Shown in pieces: positions 1-8,167 of a stretch of 64,000 nucleotides of DNA; position 1 is the stretch's first letter, and every line of letters starts with the position of its first letter. The notes beneath the pieces were generated by a model. The model did not search any database. It was given only the letters and a program-made list of their open reading frames with translations, and had not been told where the DNA came from. The position numbers were made by a program, and so were the translations under genes. This stretch comes from Photorhabdus heterorhabditis (lineage in GTDB: Bacteria > Pseudomonadota > Gammaproteobacteria > Enterobacterales > Enterobacteriaceae), in NCBI RefSeq assembly GCF_018448905.1, contig NZ_RCWA01000008.1:1-64000 (forward strand). The letters are read 5' to 3'.

Positions 1-48
1 ACGCCCGGTGTGAACGGAAGGCATCAGTTGTCGTAGGAATGTGGTCAT
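1..48 (-). CDS. Possible 5' end of a gene running off the left edge
   Basis: An ATG at 48-46 opens a minus-strand frame that stays open for all 16 codons to the window edge (begins MTTFLRQLMPSV). No convincing Shine-Dalgarno sequence precedes it, and I do not recognise the product. It has the same direction as the export operon at 201-3470 and could be its next gene, but 150 bases and a hairpin separate them. It may equally be a chance frame. Confidence 0.2.
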   Translation of the reverse strand, partial: MTTFLRQLMPSVHTGR

Positions 49-112
49 AATAGAAGTTCTGAATTTGGAATGGGAACCAAGATATTAACTGATAAGGGAT
101 AACTTTTGCGAC

Positions 113-133
113 ACCCTCGCACTGGGCGAGGGT
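113..133. terminator. GC-rich hairpin after the export operon
   Basis: A perfect 8-bp stem (ACCCTCGC / GCGAGGGT) encloses a 5-nt loop. It lies about 70 nt past the stop of the last permease gene. On the minus strand it is not followed by a clean U tract, so it may be a weak or Rho-assisted terminator, or a leader hairpin for whatever lies to the left. Confidence 0.35.
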
Positions 134-200
134 TTACGGCGTTTTTCGCTAAGCGATATTTCAATGGAATTGAATCAGATTACAAAGGAAGCATAAACCA

Positions 201-1349
201 TCACTTAAACATCCTGCGCAAATAATAAGTTATTCTCCTGAATCCACCATTACGCACCCTCCCGATCAGAATCCCCAGCAACGTATAAACCACGCCAAGG
301 ATCAGCATCATGGCAATATCTCCCAATACATTCTGTAATGGCAGCCCCATTTGGTTAACACCTGCAATCGCTTTTGTCGCCCAAGTAGACGGTAAAGCAA
401 AAGAGATTGCCCTTACCCAATCAGGCATTGCCTGTACCGGCCAAATGGTGCCGGAAATATAGAATACCGGCGTTGTAAGAAGAGAGAGCGTTAAATAGAT
501 CATTTCTACGCTGCGCATACATTCTGTCACCAGTTTCCCCAATCCAAACACCGACAACATAAACAGGAAAGTCAGCATTAATAACAGAGGAATAGACGCT
601 TCCTGACGGTATCCCAATACCCACGGCCAAAGAACAAAAAATATGATGGAGAGAAAAAGCCAGATGGGTAATAGCGCCGATAATGCCCCTAAATAGACGG
701 GTAATGGTGGTTTACCTTTCGGCGTACTACGCATCGTAATACTAACCCGCACACAAGATATCAGCAAGGAGTGTTGCAACAACATCACCAACAAACCAGG
801 AAAGGTAATTGCAGCAAAGCTAACACCTGGGTTGAACAACCCAACAGTTTCACTACGAATTGGCATCAGTAATAGCTTTACCTGTTCAGGACTGAAACCA
901 TATTTCAGTAGTAATTTGCTGTTATATTCACTCAGCAATTGCCGGTGGGCTGAGGTCAACTCTTGTTGAATTTGTCCATTGGCAAGACGGCTTGTTGCAT
1001 CTCCATAAATCGGGAAGGTGATATTTTTTCCAGTAAGGATATTTTTCTCCAGATCCGCCGGTATGATGATGATCGCAAAAATTTCACGTAATAGCAGATC
1101 GCGACGGGCATCCGCCAGATTGTCATAGCTGTAGGCAGCAATTTTAGCCGTGGAATTAAGCTGACGTATCAGAGCACGACTGGCGAAGCTGTGATCCTGA
1201 TCGATCACGGCAACGGGTAGATCCCATACTGTTGGCCGAACATACACCAAACTCATCAGACACAGGGAAGCCAGCATCAACATCCACATAGGTTTTTCCA
1301 GCATTCCCATTAACACCCGGCGAAAAGTCTGCCAATACATCCGCATCAT
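201..1349 (-). CDS. ABC-2 type transporter permease (distal gene of the operon)
   Basis: The 382-residue protein has the YhhJ/YbhR-type ABC-2 permease layout. One N-terminal membrane segment (about residues 18-38) is followed by a large periplasmic domain to about residue 175, then five or six hydrophobic segments (about 175-375). It should form the membrane channel of an inner-membrane exporter working with an HlyD-type adaptor. Its start overlaps the stop of the upstream permease gene by 4 bases (ATGA), so the two are translationally coupled. The two permeases are diverged paralogues of equal length and presumably heterodimerise. No nucleotide-binding subunit is encoded beside them. The substrate cannot be read from the sequence; drugs or other hydrophobic compounds are typical of the family. 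Confidence 0.85.
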   Translation of the reverse strand: MMRMYWQTFRRVLMGMLEKPMWMLMLASLCLMSLVYVRPTVWDLPVAVIDQDHSFASRALIRQLNSTAKIAAYSYDNLADARRDLLLREIFAIIIIPADLEKNILTGKNITFPIYGDATSRLANGQIQQELTSAHRQLLSEYNSKLLLKYGFSPEQVKLLLMPIRSETVGLFNPGVSFAAITFPGLLVMLLQHSLLISCVRVSITMRSTPKGKPPLPVYLGALSALLPIWLFLSIIFFVLWPWVLGYRQEASIPLLLMLTFLFMLSVFGLGKLVTECMRSVEMIYLTLSLLTTPVFYISGTIWPVQAMPDWVRAISFALPSTWATKAIAGVNQMGLPLQNVLGDIAMMLILGVVYTLLGILIGRVRNGGFRRITYYLRRMFK

Positions 1350-2494
1350 TCACCACCTTGTGGCAGTCTAAGCCGTTTCAATAACCGGTTACGCACTAGC
1401 AGGGAACAAACGAGCGGATAAATCAGTAACGAAGCACAAACAGATAAAATACCCAGTAAAGAAACCTCACGCAGAAAAATATCAAACATTGCATTCAAGG
1501 CGTGGGTCAAAGGCTCAAGATTGGCAATTATCCTCGCCGGCAATATCATTGATAATTCGGGTACTGACATACCTGAAAAGGTCATCGCGATACTTACCAG
1601 CACCCCAATCAGGCTATAAGCTGTCAATGCGCTATTGGTGAAAGTAAATAGCAACAGACCAATACTTTGAGCGGCAATCACATAGAAGAAACCTACTATC
1701 ACCATATATATTGGATTACCATTCACTTTTGCATCAAATACTCCAATCAGCGCCGCCAGTTCTACAATTAACAACAGAGTAAAAAACAGGGTATAAGGCG
1801 CCAGTTTTCCCAACAAGGCGAAGGTAAACGGTTTCATTGTCATCAGCGTACTGCTACGGGCCATACTGTAAATCGTACAAGTCACAACAAAAAGCTGTAA
1901 CAAATGGATAGTGGCCGCAAACTGCTGATAATAAATGTAACTACCACTGGCATTGAAAAGACTGTCATAAGCGAGTGTGACATTGGCTAACGGAGGTAAC
2001 TGGCGCCCCATCTCCGCTGCCAGTACGGAACGGTATTTCGCATTAATCTCCGCCATTACTCCACTGAAATCCTGAATAGAATAACTTCCGGCACCATAAA
2101 ACAATGCGTTGTAATACATACGAACTGTTGGCTGGTACCCCTGGAGAGCATCAGCCTCAAAATCATTCGGGATATAAAGCAGAGAGTAATCCTTAGCGTT
2201 GCCAAGCCGTTCAAGAGATTCATGCAATCCACCATCGTAGGATTTAATCTGCGCATGAGAAGCGGCATCTAGGTTACGGATCAAACTACGTGACAATGGA
2301 CTATGATCATTATCTACCACCGATACTGGCAAATTGAGCAACGTCCCTTCTGAGAAATTAGCGCTGATCAGCACAAATAGCATCAAAGGGAATAGCCAGC
2401 TTAGCCAGTGAAAAACCGGACTAAGGATCGTAGCCCGAATCTCTTGACTAAAAGCGCGTTCGAAACTACGCCATGCAACTTTGCTTCGCATCAA
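1346..2494 (-). CDS. ABC-2 type transporter permease (proximal gene)
   Basis: This 382-residue ABC-2 permease is the middle gene of the three-gene operon, 4 nt after the HlyD-family gene and overlapping the next permease by 4 nt. It has an N-terminal membrane anchor (about residues 30-48), a long extracytoplasmic region containing a VVDNDHSPLSRSL stretch typical of the YhhJ/YbhS group, and a C-terminal block of about five membrane helices. The tight spacing makes a single complex with both neighbours very likely. The ATPase that would power transport is not in the window. E. coli counterparts have it in the same operon (rbbA in yhiI-rbbA-yhhJ, ybhF in ybhGFSR). Confidence 0.85.
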   Translation of the reverse strand: MMRSKVAWRSFERAFSQEIRATILSPVFHWLSWLFPLMLFVLISANFSEGTLLNLPVSVVDNDHSPLSRSLIRNLDAASHAQIKSYDGGLHESLERLGNAKDYSLLYIPNDFEADALQGYQPTVRMYYNALFYGAGSYSIQDFSGVMAEINAKYRSVLAAEMGRQLPPLANVTLAYDSLFNASGSYIYYQQFAATIHLLQLFVVTCTIYSMARSSTLMTMKPFTFALLGKLAPYTLFFTLLLIVELAALIGVFDAKVNGNPIYMVIVGFFYVIAAQSIGLLLFTFTNSALTAYSLIGVLVSIAMTFSGMSVPELSMILPARIIANLEPLTHALNAMFDIFLREVSLLGILSVCASLLIYPLVCSLLVRNRLLKRLRLPQGGE

Positions 2495-2498
2495 TCAC

Positions 2499-3470
2499 CT
2501 ATTCATCCCAACGCCACAAGGCACTCATGCCAGGACGCAAACCTTCAATAGGCTGTACGGGATACAAGCGAACTTCAAAAGTTCTTAAATCGAAATCACC
2601 AGTCGCACGAGTTGCTCGTTTGGTCGCATAATCTCCCATCGAGGAGATATAACGAACTTCTGCTTCAATCTCTTTATCTCCCAACGCCGGAACACGAAGT
2701 TTGAATTTATCCCCTTTATGTACTTTTGCCAGAATATCTTCCCGCAGGTTATAAACAAAATAAGCTTCTGGTACACGGACTAACGTCACCAGCGGGCTGT
2801 TGGCATTAAATAATTCACCCACTTCTGCCGGAATCGGCCCAACTTCACCCTCGACTGGCGCTTTAACCTGTAAATCATCCTTCTGGGTTTGTAACTCAAT
2901 GAGTTGCTGTTCAGCCTGACGCAGAGCCGCCGCATATTTCTGGCGTAGCTCAATCCTGTCACCATGCACACCTTCATCTAACGCGGCTTTTGCTCCCTGC
3001 ATTTTTTGATAGGCAACATCCCTGTTTCTGCGGGCGTTATCCAGTTCATTTGGTGAAACGTAGCCTTTAGATGCGATGTTCTGGATACGGTTATATTCAC
3101 GTATCGCATTATCATATTCAGCCTGAGCTTGCGCTAAAACCGCCTCCAAATTTCGAATACTTTCTTCACGCGTACCATGCAAAGATTGCTCTAACTGGGC
3201 CTTAGCCTGATCACGGACAGCTTCCAATGAAGCGACTTGAGCCAGTAACTCAGGGCTTTCAAGTGTGATCAGGAGCTGACCGATTTTAACATCATCTCCC
3301 CGCTCGACATGACGTTCAATCACCCGGCCCTTGGCTTTGGATGCCACAATCACTTCCGGCGCATCAACTTCACCTTGCAACAACAAATATTGGTTATGAG
3401 AACGAAATAACACAGCCATTGCTGTGAGCAGAATAACCAGTAAGATCGTAAAAAGTGTTCTTTTTTTCAT
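2499..3470 (-). CDS. HlyD-family periplasmic adaptor (membrane fusion protein)
   Basis: The 323-residue protein has an N-terminal signal anchor (about residues 5-22), a lipoyl/barrel-sandwich half-motif near 40-75 (EVIVASKAKGRVIE and a VKIGQLLITLESPELL stretch), a long charged coiled coil (about 75-200), the returning lipoyl half (VKAPVEGEVGPI, about 202-213) and a C-terminal beta-barrel. This is the YhiI/YbhG-type adaptor that links an inner-membrane pump to a TolC-like outer-membrane channel. It is the first gene of the minus-strand operon with the two ABC-2 permeases and is divergent from btsS, with a 234-bp AT-rich shared promoter region between. Confidence 0.9.
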   Translation of the reverse strand: MKKRTLFTILLVILLTAMAVLFRSHNQYLLLQGEVDAPEVIVASKAKGRVIERHVERGDDVKIGQLLITLESPELLAQVASLEAVRDQAKAQLEQSLHGTREESIRNLEAVLAQAQAEYDNAIREYNRIQNIASKGYVSPNELDNARRNRDVAYQKMQGAKAALDEGVHGDRIELRQKYAAALRQAEQQLIELQTQKDDLQVKAPVEGEVGPIPAEVGELFNANSPLVTLVRVPEAYFVYNLREDILAKVHKGDKFKLRVPALGDKEIEAEVRYISSMGDYATKRATRATGDFDLRTFEVRLYPVQPIEGLRPGMSALWRWDE

Positions 3471-3704
3471 TATGTCTTACACACCCAAAATTGCTCAATC
3501 TGAAACTAATAGCATCTTCACATTATTCTATAGAAAATTTCTTATATATTTGTGCGTATAATTACTGGCAGAAAGAATAAGTCTTTATAATAGTGTAGTG
3601 GTTTATGATTCTTGTCAAATATTGCTCTACTTAAACCAAATTGTTAATAATATCATTAACGATTTCTGTAAACTGGTAGCACTAACAATCTTCCCAGAAA
3701 GCCT

Positions 3705-5390
3705 ATGTACGAATTTAACCTCGTGTTGTTATTACTACAGCAGATGTGTGTCTATTTAGTCATTGCCTGGCTGCTAAGTAAAACACCCCTATTTATTCCA
3801 CTCTTACAAGTCACGGTGCGCTTACCTCACAAGTTATTATGCTACGTCATTTTTTCCATTTTCTGCATTATGGGAACTTACTTTGGTCTACACGTAGGTG
3901 ATTCAATCGCCAATACCCGTGCTATTGGTGCTGTCCTTGGCGGACTGTTAGGCGGGCCAGGCGTTGGCGCGCTGGTTGGGTTAACAGGTGGGCTACACCG
4001 TTATTCTCTTGGTGGGATGACTGCTTTCAGCTGTATGATATCAACAATTGTTGAAGGTTTGATCGGTGGGGTCATTCACAGTTACCTAATAAGGCGTGGT
4101 CAAATAAATCGGCTGATTAATCCCTGGACCGCCGCTGTCGTAACGTTTTGTGCTGAAATGATACAAATGGGAATTTTACTCTTACTTGCCCGTCCATACA
4201 GTGAAGCATTAGCGTTAGTCAAAAATATCGCCGCCCCAATGATGGTCACCAATAGTATCGGCTCAGCAATGTTCATACGTATTCTGCTCGACCGGCGCGC
4301 TATATTTGAAAAGTATACCAGTGCATTTTCTGCTCAGGCACTGAAAATTGCTGTCTATACTGAAGGTATTCTGCGGAAAGGATTTAATGAAAATAACAGT
4401 ATGCGAGTAGCAAAAGTTATTTATCAGCAATTGGAAATTAGCGCAGTTGCCATTACAGATAGGGAAAAACTGCTGGCATTTATTGGTATCGGTTCAGATC
4501 ACCATCTTCCCGGAACACCTATTGCCTCAGCGCTATCCCGTCGGGCAATTGAAAATAACGAAGTAGTTTATGCCGACGGCAATGAAATACCTTACCGCTG
4601 TTCAATCAACCCAACCTGCAAACTAGGCTCTACCTTGGTCATTCCACTACGGGGAGAAAATCAACAAGTGATCGGAACGATTAAACTTTACGAAGCTAAA
4701 AATCGTCTGTTCAGCTCAATCAACCGAACTCTAGGAGAAGGTATTGCCAGCCTACTATCTGCCCAAATCCTCGCCGGACAATATGAACGGAATAAACAAT
4801 CACTTCTCCAATCAGAAATTAAGTTGCTTCACGCGCAAGTGAACCCTCACTTTTTATTCAATGCCCTAAATACACTGCAAGCCGTGATCCGCCGGGACAG
4901 TCATCAAGCCGGTCAGTTAGTTCAATATCTCTCAACCTTCTTCCGTAAGAATTTGAAACGATCGGAAAAAATTGTCAGCCTGACTGATGAAATAGAACAT
5001 GTGAATGCTTACTTACAAATTGAGAAAGCTCGATTTCGTGATCATCTGCAAATACATATTGAACTGCCGGATGCTCTACTTCACGCCAAACTACCGGCTT
5101 TTTCTCTCCAGCCGATAGTAGAAAATGCCATCAAACACGGCACATCACAATTGCTGGAAACCGGCAGAATTACTATTCGTGCTCATCAGCAGGATCAATT
5201 GCTGATACTGGAAGTGGAAGATAATGCGGGTCTTTATAAACCCGCTTCCATAGGGGATGGATTAGGCATGAGTTTGGTAGATAAACGGCTGCGACTTCGC
5301 TATGGTGAAAATTATGGAGTGCAAATAGATTGCCAGCCAGAACAATCTACCCGCGTAATTTTATGCTTACCACTAGAATACAGAGGCTGA
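3705..5390 (+). CDS. btsS: Pyruvate-responsive sensor histidine kinase BtsS (YehU)
   Basis: Membrane-bound LytS-type histidine kinase, the high-affinity pyruvate sensor of the BtsSR system. The 561 residues equal the E. coli length, and long stretches of sequence agree. Residues 1-200 hold the 5TM-Lyt sensor with several membrane segments; about 225-355 is a GAF domain; the His_kinase motif NPHFLFN includes the phospho-acceptor His382; a HATPase domain follows (about 450-555, with an N box VENAIKHG and a G box GLGMSLVDKR). The response regulator starts about 15 nt downstream, so the two are co-transcribed. The start is the ATG giving MYEFNLVLLLLQQM, collinear with E. coli. The Shine-Dalgarno sequence is weak (AGAAAG). 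Confidence 0.97.
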   Translation: MYEFNLVLLLLQQMCVYLVIAWLLSKTPLFIPLLQVTVRLPHKLLCYVIFSIFCIMGTYFGLHVGDSIANTRAIGAVLGGLLGGPGVGALVGLTGGLHRYSLGGMTAFSCMISTIVEGLIGGVIHSYLIRRGQINRLINPWTAAVVTFCAEMIQMGILLLLARPYSEALALVKNIAAPMMVTNSIGSAMFIRILLDRRAIFEKYTSAFSAQALKIAVYTEGILRKGFNENNSMRVAKVIYQQLEISAVAITDREKLLAFIGIGSDHHLPGTPIASALSRRAIENNEVVYADGNEIPYRCSINPTCKLGSTLVIPLRGENQQVIGTIKLYEAKNRLFSSINRTLGEGIASLLSAQILAGQYERNKQSLLQSEIKLLHAQVNPHFLFNALNTLQAVIRRDSHQAGQLVQYLSTFFRKNLKRSEKIVSLTDEIEHVNAYLQIEKARFRDHLQIHIELPDALLHAKLPAFSLQPIVENAIKHGTSQLLETGRITIRAHQQDQLLILEVEDNAGLYKPASIGDGLGMSLVDKRLRLRYGENYGVQIDCQPEQSTRVILCLPLEYRG

Positions 5391-5405
5391 TCAAACTGTG
5401 TGAAT

Positions 5406-6122
5406 ATGAATATATTAATTGTTGATGACGAACCGCTAGCGCGAGAGAATCTGCGTTGTTTGCTAGAAGAAGAGCAAGATATCCAAATTATTGGCGAATG
5501 CCCCAACGCCATTGAAGCTATTGGTGCCATCCATCGTCTAAAGCCAGATGTTGTGTTTTTGGATATCCAGATGCCACGTATTACCGGATTAGAAATGGTT
5601 GGGATGCTCGATCCAGAACATCGTCCCAATATTGTTTTCCTGACGGCATTTGATGAATACGCAATACAGGCGTTTGAAGAGCACGCATTCGATTATTTGT
5701 TAAAACCACTGGAAAAAAACCGGCTGACCAAAACCTTACAACGATTACGCCAAGGGTATCAGAAACAGGATATTTCAGTACTAAAAGCCGAAGAGCCTTT
5801 GAAATATATTCCATGCACAGGACACAGCAGAATCTGGCTTGTTCAACTGGATGAAATACTTTATGTCACCTCCCGCCCAAGCGGAGTCTATGTTATGTGT
5901 ACCAGCGGACAAGAAGGATTTACTGAACTGACTCTTCGCACACTGGAGACCCGTACTCCACTGATGAGAAATCATCGTCAATATTTGGTCAATATGTCCC
6001 ATCTGCGTGAAATCCTGTTTGGTGATAATGGACAAGCTGAACTGGTGTTACGTAATGGTAAAACTATTCCTGTTAGTCGCCGCTATTTGAAACCGCTCAA
6101 AGAAGCGTTAGGGTTGAAGTAA
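5406..6122 (+). CDS. btsR: LytTR response regulator BtsR (YehT)
   Basis: DNA-binding partner of BtsS. The receiver domain spans residues 1-115, with acidic pocket D7-D8, phospho-acceptor D53 ([10 protein letters not shown]) and K103-type LLKP. A LytTR domain fills about 135-238 ([22 protein letters not shown]). I chose the ATG at 5406 ([10 protein letters not shown]) because it lines up best with the E. coli start. An in-frame GTG at 5400 would add two residues and sits better relative to the AGAGG at 5382-5386. In E. coli, BtsR activates the pyruvate importer gene btsT; here a transporter of that same superfamily follows directly, behind repeats that match the BtsR motif. Confidence 0.95.
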   Translation: MNILIVDDEPLARENLRCLLEEEQDIQIIGECPNAIEAIGAIHRLKPDVVFLDIQMPRITGLEMVGMLDPEHRPNIVFLTAFDEYAIQAFEEHAFDYLLKPLEKNRLTKTLQRLRQGYQKQDISVLKAEEPLKYIPCTGHSRIWLVQLDEILYVTSRPSGVYVMCTSGQEGFTELTLRTLETRTPLMRNHRQYLVNMSHLREILFGDNGQAELVLRNGKTIPVSRRYLKPLKEALGLK

Positions 6123-6124
6123 TG

Positions 6125-6140
6125 CGTGATATTCATCACA
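6125..6140. promoter_or_regulatory. Candidate CRP-cAMP site upstream of the CstA-family gene
   Basis: CGTGA-N6-TCACA is one mismatch from the core TGTGA-N6-TCACA. It begins 3 nt after the btsR stop codon and about 160 nt before the transporter start. Both cstA and btsT of E. coli are CRP-dependent, which makes the site plausible. The position relative to a start site is not known. Confidence 0.5.
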
Positions 6141-6142
6141 TT

Positions 6143-6185
6143 TTTAGCAGGTTAGTGAATTTTTGCCGACCACTTACCTGCTAAA
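6143..6185. repeat. Inverted repeat between btsR and the transporter
   Basis: TTTAGCAGGT (6143-6152) and ACCTGCTAAA (6176-6185) are perfect complements. Inner bases extend pairing to 15 bp with one mismatch around a 13-nt loop. No U tract follows, so it is not an ordinary terminator. The right arm overlaps the first BtsR repeat, so the hairpin may be a processing site or an accidental partner of the operator. Confidence 0.5.
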
Positions 6186-6217
6186 TCTAACCACTTAACT
6201 CGCCATATAACCACTCA
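6169..6217 (+). promoter_or_regulatory. Three direct repeats matching the BtsR operator motif
   Basis: ACCACTTA (6169-6176), ACCACTTA (6190-6197) and ACCACTCA (6210-6217) are spaced by 13 and 12 nt. The BtsR (YehT) motif described for E. coli btsT, as I recall it, is two ACC(G/A)CT(C/T)A repeats with a 13-nt linker, so the first two match exactly and a third repeat continues the array. The repeats lie 80-130 nt upstream of the transporter start codon, just after btsR. Confidence 0.75.
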
Positions 6218-6298
6218 CACACTCACACCCCTATTAGCTTTCTTTACCTGTGACAAGATAGGCGTAAAAACTTATCGATCTCACTCAGGAGAAAAGAA

Positions 6299-8101
6299 AT
6301 GCAACACGCTCTCACATTTATTATTGCGACGTTGTGTATCCTGGTTATCTGCTACCGCTTGTACGGTGTATTTTTCGTTAAAAAAGTACTGAAAGCTGAT
6401 GACAGTGAAGTTACACCTTCGCATTTACTGGAAGATGGCAAAAATTATGTACCCACAAAGAAATGGGTCAATTTCGGCAGCCACTTCGCTGCAATTGCGG
6501 CGGCAGGTCCGTTGGTCGGCCCCGTATTAGCAGCTCAGTACGGTTATCTGCCCAGCATGTTATGGCTATTAATCGGCTGTGTCATTGGCGGTGCGGTACA
6601 TGATACCGTTATTCTGTTCGCTTCAATGAAACATAGCGGCAAATCTCTGTCAGAAGTTACCAAAGCAGAGCTTGGCCCGATCGCTGGCTGGTGTACCGGT
6701 CTTGCTATGTTGTTCATTATCACTATCACTATGTCAGGTCTTTGCATGGTGGTAGTTCACGCTCTAGAACGTAACCCCTGGGGTACATTTGCAGTACTTA
6801 TGACCATTCCGGTAGCGATTGGTGTCGGTCTTTGGGAACGCTTTACCGGTAATATGCGGGGTGCAACCTGGGTAGGTATTATCACCATTATGGTATGCGT
6901 GATCGCCGGTCCTTACATTCAGACATCCGCTTTCGGTGAATGGTTAAGTCTGCGTACATCAACCGTCAGCATGGCATTACCAATCTACGCATTCTTTGCA
7001 ACTGCTCTGCCAGTATGGATGCTACTGACTCCACGAGGCTATCTTTCCAGCTTTATGAAAATCGGTGTATTCGGTGCGTTGGTTATAGGTGTGATCTTTA
7101 TTAACCCAGAGATACAATTCCCAGCAGTCACTGAATTTATTCATGGCAATGGCCCTGTACTGGCAGGTCCAGTATGGCCGTTTATCTCTATCACTATCGC
7201 TTGTGGTGCAATTTCTGGTTTCCACGCATTTATCGGCTCTGGTACAACGCCCAAACAGATCGATAAATGGAGTGATATCCTGCCAGTTGGCTTCGGTGCA
7301 ATGCTAGCAGAATGTGTCGTTGGTGTAATGGCACTGATCGCTGCCACTTCCCTGTATCCTGCTGACTACTTCGCGATTAATGCCTCTCCAGAAGTCTTTG
7401 CCACATTAGGTATGGATGTTGTCCACCTACCCGCACTGAGTCAGGAAATCGGCCTCGATCTGAATGGCCGTACGGGTGGTGCAGTAACGCTGGCAGTGGG
7501 TATGGCTGATATATTCACTCGTATTCCTTGGTTCAACCAGTTAACGTCCTACTTCTTCCAGTTCGTTGTCATGTTCGAAGCGGTATTTATCCTGACAGCT
7601 GTTGACTCTGGTACACGTGTTGCCCGTTACCTGCTACAAGATTTCCTAGGTGATATCTGGGCACCTCTGAAACGCATCGACTGGTTACCAGGTTCCATTG
7701 GTTGCAGTATTGTCGCCTGTTTACTGTGGGGCTACCTATTGAATTCCGGCGATATCAACTCAGTCTGGGCGCTATTCGGTGTATCCAATCAGCTAATGGC
7801 GTCTATCGGTTTGATGATTGGCGCAACAATTATTCTGCGCCTGTCTGAAAAACGCTGGTATATGCTGACTTGCCTGATACCACTTGCTTACCTGTACGTT
7901 ACCGTGAACTACGCTGCTTACTGGATGGTGAAACATGTTTACTTCAACTCCGCCGCAAAAGGTTTCAACATCTTCAACGGTACTATTTCCATTGTGATGG
8001 TTATCCTTGGCGCCGTAATTCTGGTTTCTTCTATTATGCAATGGCTGAAACTGTGGCGCACACGCAGCGTAAGCAATCCAGTTAAGGTACTAAGCAATTG
8101 A
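6299..8101 (+). CDS. CstA-family transporter, probable BtsSR-controlled pyruvate/peptide symporter
   Basis: The 600-residue polytopic membrane protein has about 15 hydrophobic segments. CstA hallmarks include NFGSHFAAIAAAGPLVGPVLAA near residue 60, ITIACGAISGFHAFIGSGTTPK near 300 and ILTAVDSGTRVARY near 430. E. coli CstA and BtsT are about 700-716 residues; this one lacks roughly 100 residues, mainly loops, and resembles the short CstA form. A good Shine-Dalgarno sequence (AGGAG at 6287-6291) sets the start. The CRP-like site, the BtsR repeats and adjacency to btsSR argue that it takes over the role of btsT (pyruvate uptake on sensing pyruvate). True substrate specificity cannot be read from sequence. 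Confidence 0.9.
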   Translation: MQHALTFIIATLCILVICYRLYGVFFVKKVLKADDSEVTPSHLLEDGKNYVPTKKWVNFGSHFAAIAAAGPLVGPVLAAQYGYLPSMLWLLIGCVIGGAVHDTVILFASMKHSGKSLSEVTKAELGPIAGWCTGLAMLFIITITMSGLCMVVVHALERNPWGTFAVLMTIPVAIGVGLWERFTGNMRGATWVGIITIMVCVIAGPYIQTSAFGEWLSLRTSTVSMALPIYAFFATALPVWMLLTPRGYLSSFMKIGVFGALVIGVIFINPEIQFPAVTEFIHGNGPVLAGPVWPFISITIACGAISGFHAFIGSGTTPKQIDKWSDILPVGFGAMLAECVVGVMALIAATSLYPADYFAINASPEVFATLGMDVVHLPALSQEIGLDLNGRTGGAVTLAVGMADIFTRIPWFNQLTSYFFQFVVMFEAVFILTAVDSGTRVARYLLQDFLGDIWAPLKRIDWLPGSIGCSIVACLLWGYLLNSGDINSVWALFGVSNQLMASIGLMIGATIILRLSEKRWYMLTCLIPLAYLYVTVNYAAYWMVKHVYFNSAAKGFNIFNGTISIVMVILGAVILVSSIMQWLKLWRTRSVSNPVKVLSN

Positions 8102-8117
8102 TCTATTCCATAGATCA

Positions 8118-8147
8118 AAAACGGCTCCTGTAAAAAGGAGCCGTTTT
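8118..8147. terminator. Bidirectional terminator between the CstA gene and deaD
   Basis: AAAACGGCTCC and GGAGCCGTTTT form an 11-bp stem with an 8-nt loop. The A and T flanks give a U tract on either strand. It sits between two convergent genes. Confidence 0.9.
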
Positions 8148-8167
8148 ATCACTTAAATATCAGTCAA

